The translations under genes were made by a program, and so were the position numbers. A DNA stretch of 64,000 nt from Cronobacter turicensis z3032 (GTDB taxonomy: Bacteria > Pseudomonadota > Gammaproteobacteria > Enterobacterales > Enterobacteriaceae): positions 2,112,074 through 2,176,073 of the forward strand of contig FN543093.2 of assembly GCA_000027065.2 (NCBI GenBank), given 5' to 3'. Each line of letters begins with the position of its first letter. The stretch's first letter is position 1. Below are positions 10,328-23,187 of this stretch, piece after piece. The notes under the pieces are model-generated. The model had not been told where the DNA came from. It searched no databases and was given only the letters and a program-made list of their open reading frames with translations.

Positions 10328-10350
10328 CATTAGTTACAACATACTTTATG
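10328..10350 (-). other. Ter replication fork arrest site (TerB-like)
   Basis: On the minus strand ATAAAGTATGTTGTAACTAA contains the complete conserved Ter core, including the critical G:C at the non-permissive end. By the known polarity, forks arriving from higher coordinates (from rstB towards tus) are blocked and forks from lower coordinates pass. This agrees with TerB relative to tus in E. coli. It overlaps the probable tus promoter. Confidence 0.93.
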
Positions 10351-10436
10351 TGTAGCACAGTTTTACCGGGTTTGACCATAGCGAGTTAAAAGCCGGACAG
10401 GAAAAAAGCGGGCGGGGAAGGTGGGGGATGCAAATG

Positions 10437-10520
10437 GTGGGTGCGCTGCGCTTACCCACCCTACGTATTTATGAACGCGTTAACAACGTCTGTAGGGCGG
10501 GTAAGCATCGCGCGCGCGCC
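10437..10520. repeat. Inverted pair of REP-like units between tus and rstB
   Basis: GGTGGGTGCGCTGCGCTTAC followed by CCACCCTAC (10437-10465), and about 25 bp later the inverse-oriented GTAGGGCGGGTAAGCATCGC (from 10491), form a head-to-head pair of GC-rich palindromes. The layout resembles a BIME cluster and lies in the 220-bp gap between the rstB stop and the tus promoter. Confidence 0.6.
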
Positions 10521-10537
10521 AGAATAACCCCGTACCG

Positions 10538-11830
10538 CTACATGCCCTCTGTCATCGCCACCACCGGCCAGCGAAAACGAAAATGCGCGCCGCCGAGGTC
10601 GCTTTGCGTCACGCTCACTTCGCCGCTCATGGCCGTCGCGATGGAATGCACAATCGCGAGTCCCAGACCGCACCCGCCGGTGGCGCGGTCGCGGCTCGGA
10701 TCGAGGCGCACGAACGGCTCAAACACCCGGCTGCGCTCATCTTCCGGAATACCGGTGCCGTCATCTTCCACTTCAAGCGTCGCCTGCGCGCCATCCAGCG
10801 ACAACCCGATCCGCAGCCGCTGCTCGCTGTAGCGCAGCGCGTTATTCACCAGATTATCCAGTACGCGCTCCATCAGGCGCATATCGAGTGCGCCATAATC
10901 ACCGTCATCGACGCGCGTGACGATAAGCTCGCGCTCCGGGTGCAGCAAGCGCACGTCGTCAACATAGTCATGCAGCCAGCGCGGCAGCGCCGGGTGCGTC
11001 AGATGTAGCTCGGTTTGCGGCCGGTCAAGCCGCGCGTAAGTCAGCAGCTCCTCAATCAGCGCTTCCAGCTGGCCGATATCGCGGTTCAGCGCCTGCGATT
11101 CTGACGCGCTCAGGTTATCGCTCATCTCCAGCCGGTAGCGCAGCCGCACCAGCGGCGTGCGCAGCTCATGGGCTATCCCGTCAATCAACTGTTTTTTACT
11201 GACAATCAGCGCGTTAATGTTGTTCGCCATCTGGTTAAACGCCACGCCGAGCCGCGAAAAACTCGACGCCTTATCAAAATGAATACGTTCATCCAGATGT
11301 CCCTCGCCAAGCCGTTGCGCCGCCGACTCAAGACGCAGCATCTCCTGCCAGTGCGGGCGTATCCAGATAAACACCGGCAGCGCCAGCGAGATGGCGATCA
11401 GCGCAATCAGAGCGATATCCAGAAGACGCATCTGATGCAGGAAATAGAGATAGGGTACGGGGCCGACGGCCAGCACATAGTGGCTGCGCGGGATTCGCTG
11501 GATAAACGTATATTCGTCGTCCAGCGCCACGATTTCGCCCTCGCGCAGGCGGCGGTTGTTAATGTCATCAAGGTGAAACTGGTTCATTGGCTGAATGCGC
11601 AGCTTAAATGACAGGTTCAGATCCAGCTCTTTGATGGTTTTATTCCACTCGTGCGGCGGAATTTCACGCAGTTCGCTGCGCATCAGGTAGAGCGAGCTTT
11701 TCATCAGGTCGTCCAGCGACTGACGTCCGGCGCGCTCGGCGGTGAACTTATAGACCAGCCCGACCAGCATCGTCATCACCAGAAAACAGACAAACAGCAG
11801 CAAATAGAACTGAATAAAGAGTTTTTTCAT
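10538..11830 (-). CDS. rstB: RstB, sensor histidine kinase
   Basis: 430 residues. It has an N-terminal membrane helix, a periplasmic sensor domain of about 110 residues, a second helix near residues 135-157, HAMP, HisKA with the phosphorylation motif GIAHELRTPLVRL, and a HATPase with N box LVNNALRYS, G1 EDDGTGIPEDE and G2 GGCGLGLAIV. In E. coli RstB pairs with RstA under PhoP control. Here it is not directly behind rstA: a lysR gene ends 26 bp upstream and an SDR gene lies beyond, so its transcription must differ from the simple rstAB operon. Confidence 0.95.
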   Translation of the reverse strand: MKKLFIQFYLLLFVCFLVMTMLVGLVYKFTAERAGRQSLDDLMKSSLYLMRSELREIPPHEWNKTIKELDLNLSFKLRIQPMNQFHLDDINNRRLREGEIVALDDEYTFIQRIPRSHYVLAVGPVPYLYFLHQMRLLDIALIALIAISLALPVFIWIRPHWQEMLRLESAAQRLGEGHLDERIHFDKASSFSRLGVAFNQMANNINALIVSKKQLIDGIAHELRTPLVRLRYRLEMSDNLSASESQALNRDIGQLEALIEELLTYARLDRPQTELHLTHPALPRWLHDYVDDVRLLHPERELIVTRVDDGDYGALDMRLMERVLDNLVNNALRYSEQRLRIGLSLDGAQATLEVEDDGTGIPEDERSRVFEPFVRLDPSRDRATGGCGLGLAIVHSIATAMSGEVSVTQSDLGGAHFRFRWPVVAMTEGM

Positions 11831-11856
11831 GAAGATATCTCACGCCTGCGGCGCGG

Positions 11857-12762
11857 TTACTGGATAGCCGATGTCGTGTGCGGAAAGTGCGCGGCCAGAT
11901 GGTCGATAAAGGCTCTGACCGCGGGCGGCAGTCCGCGACGCGTGGTAAACACCAGATGCACAATCCCGCGCTGGCCCTGCCAGCCGCGATAAACATGCAC
12001 CAGCTCACCGGTTTTCAGCGCCTGCGCGCAGACGTGATCCGGCAGCAGCGCAATCCCCAGCCCGGCGATGGCCGCCGCGCGGATCGCCGTAAAATCGCTG
12101 CAGCTGAGCCGCGGCTGATGGCGAATCAGACAGCGCTTTCCCTGTTCATGTTCCAGCGTCCAGCTCAATTCGCCGGGTTCGTCGCTGGTGCCGAGCGTCG
12201 GGTGGCAGGCGAGGGTGTCGATGGCGCCGCTAAGTTTACTCGCAAGCGTAGGGCTTGCCACCAGAATGCGGTTCGAGGTTCCCAGCGAGCGCATGATCAG
12301 CTCGGCGTCGCTGGTGAGTTCCGTGCGCACGCGCAGCGCCACATCCACGCGCTCTTCGATCAAATCGACAGGGCGATCGATGGCGATGATTTGCAGCTTC
12401 ACCTGCGGGTAGCGGCTCATGAAGTCGGGCAGCAGGGCCTGGATAATTTCCACCATGCCCGTCGGACAACTGAAACGCACCACGCCCTGCGGTTCCTTAC
12501 GCGCCTGGGCGATGACCGCCTGGGCTTTTTCAGCCTCCAGCAGCATCGCACGGCACCGGTCGTAAAACGCCTGGCCGATATCGGTAACGCGAAAACGGCG
12601 GCTGGAGCGCTCAATCAACCGCACGCCAAGCTGCGCCTCAAGCCCCGCCACACGCCGGCTAAGCTTCGATTTCGGCTGCTTCAGCGCCCGGCTGGCGGCG
12701 GCGAAACCGCCGTGGTTCACCACTTCGGCATAGTAAAAATAGTCGTTAAGATCGGGTTGCAT
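11857..12762 (-). CDS. LysR-family transcriptional regulator
   Basis: 301 residues. The N-terminal winged helix-turn-helix (residues 3-62) includes FAAASRALKQPKSKLSRRVA, and an effector-binding domain follows from about residue 92. It is divergent from the adjacent short-chain dehydrogenase with 112 bp between the starts, the usual layout of a LysR regulator and its target. It sits between rstA and rstB and ends 26 bp before rstB, so read-through could drive rstB. The effector is unknown. Confidence 0.88.
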   Translation of the reverse strand: MQPDLNDYFYYAEVVNHGGFAAASRALKQPKSKLSRRVAGLEAQLGVRLIERSSRRFRVTDIGQAFYDRCRAMLLEAEKAQAVIAQARKEPQGVVRFSCPTGMVEIIQALLPDFMSRYPQVKLQIIAIDRPVDLIEERVDVALRVRTELTSDAELIMRSLGTSNRILVASPTLASKLSGAIDTLACHPTLGTSDEPGELSWTLEHEQGKRCLIRHQPRLSCSDFTAIRAAAIAGLGIALLPDHVCAQALKTGELVHVYRGWQGQRGIVHLVFTTRRGLPPAVRAFIDHLAAHFPHTTSAIQ

Positions 12763-12874
12763 TATCGTTCCTCAGACAGAACGCAGGGTGCCATTTTGTC
12801 CTGGTACACAGCCTGATGGGAAGCGCTTATTCTCAGCCCCTGACAGCCGCTCATCATTCACTGAGGATAAAATC

Positions 12875-13627
12875 ATGAACGCACGTTTCAGTCATAAAGT
12901 CGTTATCGTCACCGGAGGCACCAGCGGTATCGGTCTTGCCACCGCTAAAGCGTTTTCCGATGAAGGCGCGCATGTGTTTATTACCGGGCGCCGGCAGGCG
13001 GCGCTGGAGAACGCGCTGCAACAGCTAGGTGACAACGTCACGGGTGTGCGCGGCGATATGAGCCAGCTTGCGGATATCGACCGCCTGTATGAGGCAGTCC
13101 AGCAGCGCCACAGCCATATCGATGTGATCGTTGCCAACGCGGGCGGCGGTGAGCTGGCGCCGCTCGGCGCGATTTCCGAGGCCCATTATCATGAGACCTT
13201 CGATACCAACGTCAAAGGCGTGCTCTTTACGGTGCAGAAAGCGCTGCCGCTCCTGCGTGACGGCGCCGCCGTGGTGCTGACGGCGTCTACCGCCGGTTCC
13301 AGCGGCACGCCCGCGTTCAGCGTTTACAGCGCGAGCAAAGCCGCGGTGCGCAGTTTTGCCCGCAACTGGATACTCGATTTGAAAGACCGGCATATTCGCG
13401 TGAACGCCATCAGCCCGGGGCCGGTTAACACGGCGGGACTGAATGAACTGTTCGGCGGCGGCGACCAGGCCGAAGACGTTAAAAACGAACTCACCGCGCA
13501 GATCCCGCTCGGGCGCGTCGGCCAGCCGGAAGAGATAGCCAAAGCGGTGCTGTTCCTGGCGTCTGACGAGGCGAGCTTTGTGAATGGCGTCGAGCTGTTC
13601 GCCGATGGCGGGATGGTGCAGATTTAA
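12875..13627 (+). CDS. Short-chain dehydrogenase/reductase (SDR)
   Basis: 250 residues from the ATG at 12875 (MNARFSHKVVIVTGGTSGIG), preceded by TGAGGATAAAATC as ribosome site. The frame is open 29 codons upstream without family similarity. Classical SDR features: cofactor motif TGGTSGIG, NAG in VIVANAGGG, catalytic Ser in LTASTAGSSG, and YSASKAA. The substrate cannot be inferred. It is probably controlled by the divergent LysR gene. It runs opposite to rstA and rstB and converges with rstA. Confidence 0.88.
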   Translation: MNARFSHKVVIVTGGTSGIGLATAKAFSDEGAHVFITGRRQAALENALQQLGDNVTGVRGDMSQLADIDRLYEAVQQRHSHIDVIVANAGGGELAPLGAISEAHYHETFDTNVKGVLFTVQKALPLLRDGAAVVLTASTAGSSGTPAFSVYSASKAAVRSFARNWILDLKDRHIRVNAISPGPVNTAGLNELFGGGDQAEDVKNELTAQIPLGRVGQPEEIAKAVLFLASDEASFVNGVELFADGGMVQI

Positions 13628-13664
13628 CGCAGCCAGCGCCGCGCGGGGGAGCGCGGCGCATACG

Positions 13665-14390
13665 TTACGCCTCGCTTTCCCAGGCGTGCGGCGCGAACAG
13701 ATACCCTTTGTTGCGCACTGTTTTTATACGATAAGGCTCGGTTGCGCTGTCATTGAGCTTTTTACGCAGCCTTGAAATCGCTACATCCACGCTGCGATCC
13801 AACCCGTCATACGTCACGCCGCGCAGGTTTTTTAACAGCGCGTCGCGATCCATTATCTGCCCGGCATGGGTCGCGAGCTCCCACAGCAGGTCAAAATCGG
13901 CGGTAGAGAGCGCCACCTGTTCGCCCACGAGCGTAACCTGGCGGTTTAACGGATCGATACACAGCGTGCCGAAACGCAGCGCCTTATGGGGCTGTAGCGT
14001 TGGGGCGCTATCCGTCGGTCCAGGCGCGGCCATATGCTGGCGCAGGTGCAGACGCAGACGCGCCAGCAGCACGGCGGGCGGCGTGGTTTTAAGAATGTAA
14101 TCGCTTGCGCCCATTTCGAGCGACAGAATATGGTTCATATCGCTGTCGAGTGAGGTCAGCAGTACCACCGGCCCCGGCCAGCGGGCGCGTAAATCGCGGC
14201 ACAGCGTCATGCCGTCTTTGCCTGGCAACATAATATCCAGCAGCACCAGATCGGGGTTCTCGCGCTCAATGACCGCTTCGGCGCGATCGCCGCGGCTTTC
14301 GACAACCACATCGATATCGTGGCGGCCCAGATAGGCGGCGATAAGCTCGCCGACTTCCGGGTCATCTTCAACAAAAACGATCTTGCTCAT
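13665..14390 (-). CDS. rstA: RstA, OmpR-family response regulator
   Basis: 241 residues from the ATG at 14388-14390 (MSKIVFVEDDPEVGELIAAY); 20 upstream in-frame codons are not conserved. The receiver domain has the phospho-Asp in DLVLLDIMLPGKDG and the conserved Lys in DYILKTTPP. The C-terminal winged helix runs from about residue 135 and ends in TVRNKGYLFAPHAWE. It lies 75 bp downstream of folM, on the same strand. Its partner rstB is 1.8 kb away, beyond an SDR/lysR pair. Confidence 0.95.
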   Translation of the reverse strand: MSKIVFVEDDPEVGELIAAYLGRHDIDVVVESRGDRAEAVIERENPDLVLLDIMLPGKDGMTLCRDLRARWPGPVVLLTSLDSDMNHILSLEMGASDYILKTTPPAVLLARLRLHLRQHMAAPGPTDSAPTLQPHKALRFGTLCIDPLNRQVTLVGEQVALSTADFDLLWELATHAGQIMDRDALLKNLRGVTYDGLDRSVDVAISRLRKKLNDSATEPYRIKTVRNKGYLFAPHAWESEA

Positions 14391-14465
14391 AGGTTTCTGC
14401 GTTGCGGTAAAAACACCAGGATACACCGGGCCGGCGCGACGCGCCAGCAATGGCGGCTCAACAGG

Positions 14466-15188
14466 TTAACGCAACGGACGACCGCCGTTCACCGGGTAGC
14501 TGTGGCCGGTCACGTAACGGCTGGTAAGGAGATAATCCACCAGATCGATAATCTCTTTTTCGCCGGGGGCGATTTTCATCAGTGATTTATTGAGCGCCTT
14601 CTGGCGGTACTCCGGGTCGTCATGCTCGTTAAAGAGAATTTGCGAGGGCGCGATGGCGTTCACTTTCACTTCCGGGGCGAGCTTGCGCGCAAACGAGCGG
14701 GTGAGATTATCGAGCGCCGCTTTGCTCGCGGCATAGGCGATGTATTTCGCGCTGCCGCGCTCCACGACGTAATCGGTAAAGTGAATAATATCGCAGGCGG
14801 CGTGGCCCTGGCCGCGCAGCAGCGGCTCAAGGGCGAAGTTCAGGAGATAGGGCGCATGCACATGAATTTGCAGCATGGCGTTCAGCACATCAGCGGGCGG
14901 AACAGGCGGGCTTTCATCCTGCCAGGTGCTGGCGTTGTGCAATAGCGCGCGAATATGCGTGGTGCGCGCTTTAACGGCCTCGGCAAACGCCAGAATGCCG
15001 TCGTCATGGCAGAAATCGGCTTCAATGCAGACCGCGCCCGCCTCTTCCAGCACGTCAATCGCCGGGTAATGGGTGCGATAGCTGACAATCACATCATGCT
15101 GTTGCGCCAGGAAATGGTGCGCCAGCGCAAGGCCGATACGGCGGCCCGCGCCGGTGATAACGATGGGTTTATCCAGTTTTTTCACCAT
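14466..15188 (-). CDS. folM: FolM, dihydromonapterin reductase
   Basis: 240 residues, SDR fold with a pteridine-reductase-like cofactor motif ITGAGRRIGLALAHHF and catalytic YIAYAASKAAL. In E. coli FolM makes tetrahydromonapterin and has weak dihydrofolate reductase activity. It lies between ydgI and rstA as in E. coli, 29 bp from the ydgI stop. Confidence 0.92.
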   Translation of the reverse strand: MVKKLDKPIVITGAGRRIGLALAHHFLAQQHDVIVSYRTHYPAIDVLEEAGAVCIEADFCHDDGILAFAEAVKARTTHIRALLHNASTWQDESPPVPPADVLNAMLQIHVHAPYLLNFALEPLLRGQGHAACDIIHFTDYVVERGSAKYIAYAASKAALDNLTRSFARKLAPEVKVNAIAPSQILFNEHDDPEYRQKALNKSLMKIAPGEKEIIDLVDYLLTSRYVTGHSYPVNGGRPLR

Positions 15189-15217
15189 AACTCTCCTTAA
15201 GCGTTAGCGGCAGGAGA

Positions 15218-16600
15218 TTAGCGCACCAGCATCCAGGTCGCCGGCAGCGCGGCAATCAGCAGCAGGCCGATGACGATTTTCTCCTGACCTTTCAGCGCCA
15301 CGTTATCCACATGGGTGCGGCGCGCATAGAGGAAGAACACGACCCCAGGCGCGTACAGCACGACGGAAAGCAGCAGATGCATCGGGCCTGAGGCATACAG
15401 CAACCATAGGCCATAAATGCATGCCCCGACAGCAATCGCCTGATGTAACGGACGCTTCGCGATTTTCAGCAGATAAGCGCCGACCAGGAAATAGGGCACC
15501 AGAATCATCTCGGAGGCGATGGTCAGTAGCGTGTTGTAATCAGAGCCGGTGGCCCAGATCAGCACCAGACAGATCTGCACGCTGATATTCGTGAGCCACA
15601 GCGAGGCCGACGGCGCGTTACGCGCGTTCTGGCGAGCAAACAGGCGCGGAAACGCCTTATATTGCGCGGCCAGCAGCGGCACTTCAGCCGCCATAATGGT
15701 CCAGCTCAGGTATGCACCGCACACCGAGACAATCAGCCCGGCGGCGATAATCACTTCGCCCCACGGGCCCATCATTTGCACCATCAGACCCGCCATCGAC
15801 GGGTTGCGCATCTGCGCCAGCTCCGGGCGCGCCAGCACGCCAAGCGATAACAGCGTCACCAGCAGATAGACCGCAAGCGCCGCGAGAACGGCCAAAAGCG
15901 TCGCCATGCCGACATCTTTTTTGTGCCGCGCGCGGGCGGAAACCACCACCGCGCCTTCCACGCCGATAAACACCCACAGCGTAATCAGCATGGTGTTTTT
16001 CACCTGCTCCCAGACGGGCACACCCAGATCGACGCCGGTGAAATCCAGCGTAAAGGTCGGCAGGCGGAACGCGATGGCGGCCAGCACCACAAACAGGCCA
16101 AGCGGCAGGAGTTTAGCAAGCGTCGCGGCCAGGTTGATGCTCGCGGCGGTCTGCACGCCGCGCAGCACCAGAAAATGCACCACCCACAACAGCACCGACG
16201 CGCCGACGATGGCCTGCCAGGTATTGCCGTCGCCAAAGAGGCGCAGCTGCGGCGTGTCGGTAAAGAAGCTCAGCGCGGAGAAGACGATAACCAGATAAGA
16301 GACGTTGGCGATCACGGCGCACAGCCAGTAACCCCAGGCGGAACAGAAACCGACCAGCTCGCCGAATCCCTCACGGGCGTAGGTAAAAATGCCGCCGTCA
16401 AGATCGGGGCGCAGGCGCGTTAAGAACAGCATTGCCAGCGCCAGCAGCAGGATCCCCGCGCCGGTAATGGCCCAGCCGATAAGCAACGCCGCAGGACTTG
16501 CCACCTCGGCCATATTCTGCGGCAGACTGAATACTCCGGCACCCAGCATGGAGCTTAAAACAAGCGCGGTTAACGCGGCGAGGCCCAGCTTCTTTTCCAT
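15218..16600 (-). CDS. ydgI: YdgI, APC-family amino acid antiporter (arginine:ornithine type)
   Basis: 460 residues from the ATG at 16598-16600 (MEKKLGLAALTALVLSSMLG). The upstream open stretch of 42 codons is not family-like. It has about 12 membrane segments; the first carries the APC motif SSMLGAGVFSLPQN. E. coli YdgI is a predicted arginine/ornithine antiporter; the substrate is inferred from family resemblance only. Confidence 0.88.
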   Translation of the reverse strand: MEKKLGLAALTALVLSSMLGAGVFSLPQNMAEVASPAALLIGWAITGAGILLLALAMLFLTRLRPDLDGGIFTYAREGFGELVGFCSAWGYWLCAVIANVSYLVIVFSALSFFTDTPQLRLFGDGNTWQAIVGASVLLWVVHFLVLRGVQTAASINLAATLAKLLPLGLFVVLAAIAFRLPTFTLDFTGVDLGVPVWEQVKNTMLITLWVFIGVEGAVVVSARARHKKDVGMATLLAVLAALAVYLLVTLLSLGVLARPELAQMRNPSMAGLMVQMMGPWGEVIIAAGLIVSVCGAYLSWTIMAAEVPLLAAQYKAFPRLFARQNARNAPSASLWLTNISVQICLVLIWATGSDYNTLLTIASEMILVPYFLVGAYLLKIAKRPLHQAIAVGACIYGLWLLYASGPMHLLLSVVLYAPGVVFFLYARRTHVDNVALKGQEKIVIGLLLIAALPATWMLVR

Positions 16601-16740
16601 AGACAACCTGTTTTGCAAAAGGAAAGATCCAGAATAATTATTGTGCCAGAGCGCATAAAAATGGTGGATCGCACTAAGGCGCGGGATTTTACGGAGTGCG
16701 AAGCTCGCTTGCAATGCGACGTACACAAAATGTAGCGGAA

Positions 16741-16767
16741 AAACAAAAAAAGCGGCCGTAGCCGCTT
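16741..16767 (-). terminator. Rho-independent terminator of ydgH
   Basis: On the minus strand an 8-bp stem AAAGCGGC/GCCGCTTT with a 4-nt loop is followed by TTTTTGTT, just after the ydgH stop codon. Confidence 0.85.
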
Positions 16768-16784
16768 TGTTTTGAGAATCTGTC

Positions 16785-17729
16785 TTACTTGTAGAGGTCG
16801 GCGCTGATGGTCATATTGCCGCCGCGCTCTTCCCACTGACGGGTGATGTGATAGTACTTGGCGCCTTTCTTCGCGGCACGTTTCGCCACGTTGTAGGAGA
16901 TATCGGTCATACTGCTGTAGTGGCCGGTAAACTTCACGCTGTCGAACGGCACCATCTGCGCGGCGGTGATTTTGTTTACCTCTTCGACTTTCGTACCGTC
17001 CGGCAGAGTGACAGTGTAACGTCCGCCTTTCGATTCCTGCGTTTCAAAGAAGCGACCCACATCGCTGCTTGGCGAGGCGGTGGTCGCGACGCCCGGGATT
17101 TCTACTTTTTTGGCTTCTTCGCCGCCTTTAGCGAGCGCCGCGCGGCCTGCTTCGGAATCCGCCGGGATCGCGTCCGGGCTTTGCAGTACGCGTTTTTTAG
17201 CGTCGGCTTTATAGATAAACGCGGTGATGCGCTGGTTGCCGCCCTGGTTGGTGTCAACCTGGCGCACAATCCAGAAAGAGGCCGCGCCTTTGGCTTTCGC
17301 CGCTTTGGTGATGGCGTCGTTCACTTCCGGCTGGCTGCGGTAGAAGCCCTGGACGGTCACGGTGTCATACGGCTCAAGCGCGATAGCCTGATCTTTCGGC
17401 AGTTCTGTCACGCCATTGATCACACGGTTTTTCGGCGCGTCGGCTTTCGGCGCGTTTTCGTGGTAGACATCGGCCACCACGCGCCAGTTGCCGCTGTTGC
17501 CGGTATCGCTGGTGTCCTGAATGTAATAAGACGCCGCGCCCAATGCGTCTGCGCGACGGGAAACGGCGTTGGCCGCTTCGTTAATGGCGTTGAAACGGCC
17601 CGTAATGACGATACGGTCAAACGGTTTCAGCGCCGAGGCTTGTTCCGGCGTTAACTCTGTCGCCGCCTGAGCGGACAGCGAAGCCGCGGAAAACAGAGCG
17701 GTCGCCAGAAGGGTATGCTTGAGCTTCAT
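16785..17729 (-). CDS. ydgH: YdgH, periplasmic DUF1471 triple-domain protein
   Basis: 314 residues from the ATG at 17727-17729, as in E. coli. A Sec signal peptide MKLKHTLLATALFSAASLSA ends near AQAA. Three tandem DUF1471 (YhcN/BhsA-like) modules follow; each contains a PFD- or PYD-centred strand such as LKPFDRIVITGRF, ALEPYDTVTVQGF and MVPFDSVKFTGHY. Relatives respond to stress and affect biofilm or virulence. It is divergent from pntA across a 525-bp gap and has its own terminator. Confidence 0.93.
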   Translation of the reverse strand: MKLKHTLLATALFSAASLSAQAATELTPEQASALKPFDRIVITGRFNAINEAANAVSRRADALGAASYYIQDTSDTGNSGNWRVVADVYHENAPKADAPKNRVINGVTELPKDQAIALEPYDTVTVQGFYRSQPEVNDAITKAAKAKGAASFWIVRQVDTNQGGNQRITAFIYKADAKKRVLQSPDAIPADSEAGRAALAKGGEEAKKVEIPGVATTASPSSDVGRFFETQESKGGRYTVTLPDGTKVEEVNKITAAQMVPFDSVKFTGHYSSMTDISYNVAKRAAKKGAKYYHITRQWEERGGNMTISADLYK

Positions 17730-19790
<2,061 letters not shown>

Positions 19791-19797
19791 GGGGTAA

Positions 19798-21189
<1,392 letters not shown>

Positions 21190-21206
21190 TTCATCTCAGC
21201 GTTCAG

Positions 21207-21235
21207 AACCGCCAGCCTGCTGGCGGTTTTTTTTC
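21207..21235 (+). terminator. Rho-independent terminator of pntAB
   Basis: AACCGCCAG/CTGGCGGTT stem with a short loop and eight Ts, starting 18 bp after the pntB stop. Confidence 0.9.
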
Positions 21236-21262
21236 GCCTGTCGCGCTCGTTTTAGTTTTTAG

Positions 21263-21290
21263 TAATAAAAAACCCGCCGGGCGGCGGGTT
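21263..21290 (-). terminator. Rho-independent terminator of uspE
   Basis: On the minus strand AACCCGCC/GGCGGGTT with a GCCC loop is followed by TTTTTTATTAC. The trailing GGTTTTCTTC on the plus strand may let it act in both directions. Confidence 0.85.
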
Positions 21291-21308
21291 TTCTTCAGAC
21301 GAGAGACC

Positions 21309-22265
21309 TCAGTCGTCATCGTCCTCTTCATCATCAAGCTCAACGGTGCTCTGGAAATCGTCCGGCTTAATCACCAGCAAATCGCAGCGCAGATGGTCGA
21401 TGACCTGCTCGGCGGTGTTGCCGAGGAACGCCGCGGAAATCCCGGTGCGCCCGATGGTGCCCAGCACTACAATCCCGGCCTGCAGATGCTCTGCCAGATC
21501 CGGGATGACTTCTTCAGGCAGCCCTTTTTCGACATGCGTAACGCGCTCGCCGATGCCGAATTTCTGGCGCAGGGCTTTCATCGCCAGCAGATGCTGGCCG
21601 CGAATGGCGTCGTTATAGACGCTCGGGTCGAAATCGGGAAGTTCGATGGCGATATTAATCGGCGTCGCCGGGTAGGCGCCCACCAGATGCACTTCGGTAT
21701 GGTTAACCTGTTCGGCCAGGTGCAGCGTTTCACGCACCAGTTTCTCGTTCAGGCCCGTATGGTAAGGCTCTTCGCTGGCGAGATTTACCGCCACCACGGC
21801 TTTACCGCCTTCCGGCCACGGCTGGTCTTTCACCATCCACACCGGGCAGGGGCATTTGCGCAGCAGGTGCCAGTCGGTCGGCGTGAAAATCACCGATTCC
21901 AGACGGTCGTGCTGGTGCGCCATTTTCAGCAGCAGATCGTGTCCGCCGCTGATCACTTCCTGGATGATGGCTTCAAAGGGGCGGTTATGCCAGACCACTT
22001 TGATATCAATGGGGACGCCCGCGTCTAAATAGTATTTCGCCTGCTCGCGGATCCACGCGGCGCGCTGGCTGATAACGCCCTGGCGCATCGCGGTGCGCTC
22101 ATCAGGCGACAGCAGGGTGGTCATTTCGTAGGAAAAATCATAGATCGGCAGAAAGGCTTTGATTCGCCCGCCAATGCGCTGGTGTAGATAAACTGCACGC
22201 CGTAGAGCCGGTTGGTCATCCTGATTGGGGTCGATGGCCACCAGCATATTTTGATACCTTGCCAT
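21309..22265 (-). CDS. uspE: UspE, tandem universal stress protein
   Basis: 318 residues made of two UspA-like domains. The first (1-150) starts [20 protein letters not shown]. The second (155-305) ends with an ATP-binding-like motif [20 protein letters not shown]. The acidic tail (DDEEDDDD) is slightly longer than in E. coli. In E. coli UspE affects motility, adhesion and UV resistance. It lies beside fnr, as in E. coli. Confidence 0.95.
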   Translation of the reverse strand: MARYQNMLVAIDPNQDDQPALRRAVYLHQRIGGRIKAFLPIYDFSYEMTTLLSPDERTAMRQGVISQRAAWIREQAKYYLDAGVPIDIKVVWHNRPFEAIIQEVISGGHDLLLKMAHQHDRLESVIFTPTDWHLLRKCPCPVWMVKDQPWPEGGKAVVAVNLASEEPYHTGLNEKLVRETLHLAEQVNHTEVHLVGAYPATPINIAIELPDFDPSVYNDAIRGQHLLAMKALRQKFGIGERVTHVEKGLPEEVIPDLAEHLQAGIVVLGTIGRTGISAAFLGNTAEQVIDHLRCDLLVIKPDDFQSTVELDDEEDDDD

Positions 22266-22401
22266 ACAGGGTCTCCTTACAACTGCTTACCCACAGTTTG
22301 TCATTTAAGAGTAACCCATATGATGTGAATGAAACAGGAGAGAATTCCCAGCCGGATCAATAAATCACGAAAAATTAACGATCCGGCGGGAGAGGAAAAG
22401 C

Positions 22402-23154
22402 TTATGCCACGTTGCGCGATTGTCCGGCGAGTTCCGCCAGGATTTCGTGATTTTCGATGGTGATGTATTTGCCTTTTACCGCCAGCATTCCGCTCTTCTG
22501 GAAACGGCCCAGCAGACGGCTGATGGTTTCTACCGTCAGGCCAAGGTAGTTGCCGATATCGCCACGGGTCATGGTCAGGCGGAATTCGCGAGGCGAGAAA
22601 CCACGTTCGGCGAAACGGCGCGACAGATTGTAAATAAAGGCCGCCAGGCGCTCCTCGGCGTTCTTTTTAGACAGCAACAGGATCATATCCTGGTCGCCTT
22701 TGATCTCGCCGCTCATCAGACGCATCATCTGCTGGCGCAGGCTCGGCATTTTGCCGGAGAGATCGTCGAGCGTCTCGAACGGGATTTCACAAACCATGGA
22801 GGTTTCCAGCGCCTGAGCGAAGCTGGGGTGATGCGCGGTGCCGATAGCATCAAAGCCCACCAGATCGCCTGCCAGGTGGAAGCCAGTGATCTGCTCGTCG
22901 CCCTGTTCGGTGATGGTGTAGCTCTTAATCGTGCCGGAACGGATAGCGTACAGCGATTTTAATTCATCGCCCGCTTTAAAGAGCGTTTGCCCTTTCTGGA
23001 TGGGCTTTTTGCGCTCGATAATATTATCGAGCTGATCAAGCTCATGCTCATTCAGAGTAAAAGGGATACACAACTGGCTGATACTGCAATCCTGGCAATG
23101 GATGGCACAACCGCCAGACTGAATGCGTCGTATAATTCGCTTTTCCGGGATCAT
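22402..23154 (-). CDS. fnr: FNR, oxygen-sensing global regulator
   Basis: 250 residues from the ATG at 23152-23154 ([20 protein letters not shown]). A start four codons earlier (MSELM) is possible but absent from the E. coli protein. The [4Fe-4S] ligands are present: Cys20, Cys23 and Cys29 in [16 protein letters not shown], plus Cys122 in SMVCEIPF. The CRP-like fold ends in a helix-turn-helix with recognition helix [12 protein letters not shown]. It switches genes for anaerobic growth; likely targets here include itself and the DMSO-reductase-like operon at 57 kb. Confidence 0.98.
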   Translation of the reverse strand: MIPEKRIIRRIQSGGCAIHCQDCSISQLCIPFTLNEHELDQLDNIIERKKPIQKGQTLFKAGDELKSLYAIRSGTIKSYTITEQGDEQITGFHLAGDLVGFDAIGTAHHPSFAQALETSMVCEIPFETLDDLSGKMPSLRQQMMRLMSGEIKGDQDMILLLSKKNAEERLAAFIYNLSRRFAERGFSPREFRLTMTRGDIGNYLGLTVETISRLLGRFQKSGMLAVKGKYITIENHEILAELAGQSRNVA

Positions 23155-23173
23155 AAGTTCGCTCAAGCCTTAA

Positions 23174-23187
23174 TTGATATTAGTCAA
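23174..23187. promoter_or_regulatory. FNR box in the fnr promoter
   Basis: TTGATATTAGTCAA matches TTGATnnnnATCAA with one mismatch. It lies 20 bp upstream of the fnr start, where E. coli fnr has its autoregulatory site. Confidence 0.8.

Noticed and set aside
10437..10520. Second Ter site or CRISPR-like repeats between tus and rstB
   Set aside because: The repeats are GC-rich, inverted REP-like palindromes with no Ter core and no regular spacers.
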